Shown: one piece after another, positions 4,713 through 6,113 of the stretch
Layout: each line of letters starts with the position of its first letter
How positions within the stretch are numbered: the stretch's first letter is position 1
Source: Candidatus Latescibacterota bacterium
GTDB lineage: Bacteria > Latescibacterota > UBA2968 > UBA8231
DNA: 6,113 nt
NCBI GenBank assembly: GCA_003529325.1
Contig: DPVW01000364.1
Span: 731 to 6,843 of the forward strand
Direction: 5' to 3'
Program-made: the position numbers and the translations under genes
The notes under the pieces: generated by a model
Seen by the model: the letters and a program-made list of their open reading frames with translations, nothing else
The model's database searches: none
What the model was told of the DNA's origin: nothing

Positions 4713-6113
4713 ATGATTGGCCAACTCTTCGACGATGGCGCTCTGCGGGATTTCCTCCGCCATGGGTATGCCCTCATCGACAGCGATCAGCCACCCGAAT
4801 TCCATCGGGATGTGTGTGATCGACTCGACCACATCATGGAGTCGGAAGGCAATCCGGGGAACAATATCCTACCCCGGGTGCCAGAGATCCAAACCATCTT
4901 TGATACACCCAGCGTGCAGGCCGCCCTGACGCGGATCCTCGGCCCGGGATACGTCATGCACCCACATCGGCATTGTCATCATCGCCCCCCTGGTGCGGCG
5001 CCTCAAGGGTGGCACAAGGACGACTACGTTTATGATCAGAACGTGCGTCATCATCGGGGCCGCTGGGTGATGGCGTTCTACTATCCCCAGGCGGTTACCA
5101 CCGACATGGGCCCCACAGCGATCCTCCCCGGTCAGCAGCATCATGATACGACCGCCGCGCTTGCCGCCGACCCTGCAGCCGAGATGTCCATCACCGGGCC
5201 CGCCGGTACAGTCGCCATCGTCAACTTCGATGTCTGGCATCGTGCATGCGCCAACACGAGCCAGCTCAATCGCTACATGCTCAAATTCCAGTTTCTGCGC
5301 ATGCAGGAGCCGACGCAGACCGACACCGGCGCCTGGGAAGACGCCGAGGGTGTGGTACGATATCAGTGGGACTGGTTGCGACAGGCAGCGCCCTGCACAC
5401 CACCAGCATCCGCACTGGGCGACGTCGATACGGCCCTGGCCAAACTGCAGGGCGATGACGAAGCAGCGCGATTGCAGGCGACGTACACGTTGGCTGGCAT
5501 GGGTGCGTCTGTGGTGCCCGCACTCGTGGACTGCCTTCGTGCAGAAGCAACGCTGCGCGCAGAAGTCAAGATCGCGAAGTCCCCCGCCAATCCTGCGGGT
5601 GGCAATCCCGCCGATTTGGCATCCGCCCACGCCTTGGCTGCCATGGGCCCCAGCGCAATTGACGCACTTGTCGACCTCGCGGGTGATTCGAACTGGTCGG
5701 TCCGCGCCACGGCCGTCGATGTGTTGGGGACGATCGGTCGACAAACAGCCGACACCTCCAGCGCCTTGATCGGCGGACTTCAGGACGACAATTTCTGGGT
5801 GCGACGCAATGCGGCGGAAGCACTCGGCATCCTCGCCGCCACAGATGGCGCCGAGGACATCGGCCACGTACTGCAGGATGAAGATTGGCGTGTGCGCCTC
5901 AATGGGTCGGGTGCCCTCGCAAGAATCGGTCCCCCGGCTGCATCTCTGGCCGGCAAAGTGGTTCCGCTTTTGGCGGACGAGAATCGATACGTGCGGGACA
6001 GTGCGCTCCAGACCCTACGCAGGTTTGATTCTCCCGAGGCGACAGACATACTGCTCAGGCATCTGACCACGTCCCGTTGGTGCCCGTTGACGAGTAAGGA
6101 CAGCACGTTCTGA
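4713..6113 (+). CDS. PhyH-type Fe(II)/2-oxoglutarate dioxygenase fused to C-terminal HEAT repeats
   Basis: Two-part protein of 466 residues. The N-terminal part (about 1-225) is a phytanoyl-CoA-dioxygenase-family oxygenase, which hydroxylates a C-H bond using Fe(II), O2 and 2-oxoglutarate. The facial triad is visible as GWHKDD (His101, Asp103) and DVWHRAC (His176). Arg187 in LNRYML lies 11 residues after His176, the same spacing as the human PhyH 2-oxoglutarate Arg (His264/Arg275). MGPTAILPG (132-140) is also typical. A His cluster, HPHRHCHH (83-90), precedes the active site. The C-terminal part (about 237-455) has five to six HEAT/PBS-lyase-like repeats, clearest as NWSVRATAVDVLGTIG, NFWVRRNAAEALGIL, DWRVRLNGSGALARIG and RYVRDSALQTLRRF. 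Such arrays usually bind proteins or recognise substrate. The ATG overlaps no upstream coding sequence but abuts the methyltransferase stop. No signal peptide. The gene ends at the last base of the window, with a plausible natural C-terminus. Substrate unknown; phytanoyl-CoA is unlikely. Confidence 0.88.
   Translation: MIGQLFDDGALRDFLRHGYALIDSDQPPEFHRDVCDRLDHIMESEGNPGNNILPRVPEIQTIFDTPSVQAALTRILGPGYVMHPHRHCHHRPPGAAPQGWHKDDYVYDQNVRHHRGRWVMAFYYPQAVTTDMGPTAILPGQQHHDTTAALAADPAAEMSITGPAGTVAIVNFDVWHRACANTSQLNRYMLKFQFLRMQEPTQTDTGAWEDAEGVVRYQWDWLRQAAPCTPPASALGDVDTALAKLQGDDEAARLQATYTLAGMGASVVPALVDCLRAEATLRAEVKIAKSPANPAGGNPADLASAHALAAMGPSAIDALVDLAGDSNWSVRATAVDVLGTIGRQTADTSSALIGGLQDDNFWVRRNAAEALGILAATDGAEDIGHVLQDEDWRVRLNGSGALARIGPPAASLAGKVVPLLADENRYVRDSALQTLRRFDSPEATDILLRHLTTSRWCPLTSKDSTF

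Noticed and set aside
4869..5867. Long open frame (332 codons) on the minus strand, antisense to the dioxygenase gene
   Set aside because: Its translation is rich in Cys, Gly and Arg with no motif. The opposite strand carries a clear PhyH-HEAT protein. Long antisense frames are common in GC-rich genes.

Overview
The window is GC-rich and gene-dense. It contains four intact-looking protein genes and one decayed gene, arranged around a divergent intergenic region at about 1505-1580. No rRNA, tRNA, CRISPR array or insertion sequence is visible. The mix of a secreted pectate-lyase-family (PL10) protein, a formylglycine sulfatase, a small methyltransferase and a phytanoyl-CoA-dioxygenase-like protein fused to HEAT repeats resembles carbohydrate- and organosulfate-degrading, largely uncultured or marine bacteria (Planctomycetes, Latescibacteria, Poribacteria and similar groups). 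That placement is inference from gene content only; nothing in the window fixes the phylum.

Left part (minus strand, 35-1504): a complete exported PL10-type polysaccharide lyase. It is read away from the intergenic region, which carries a perfect 19-bp palindrome (1532-1550) next to a TATACT hexamer. Together these look like an operator over the lyase promoter. Middle (plus strand, 1581 to about 2052): a purple-acid-phosphatase-type gene that keeps its ribosome binding site, signal peptide, beta-sandwich N-terminal domain and first metal motif. It is frameshifted at a T4 run and then loses the rest of its catalytic domain. Positions 2053-2310 are non-coding or remnant sequence.

Right part (plus strand, 2311-6113): a tight three-gene set of sulfatase, then after 17 nt a class I SAM-dependent methyltransferase-like protein, then with no gap (stop and start adjacent, TAGATG) an Fe(II)/2-oxoglutarate dioxygenase of the PhyH family with a C-terminal array of five to six HEAT-like repeats. 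The last gene ends exactly at the end of the window. None of the three has a visible signal peptide, so they are probably cytoplasmic.

The most interesting hypothesis is that these three genes form one cytoplasmic pathway or complex, combining sulfate ester hydrolysis, methyl transfer and oxidative C-H chemistry. Its substrate is unknown and may be a sulfated and/or methylated sugar or lipid. The HEAT array would be a protein-binding scaffold. The linkage to the secreted lyase is suggested only by adjacency.
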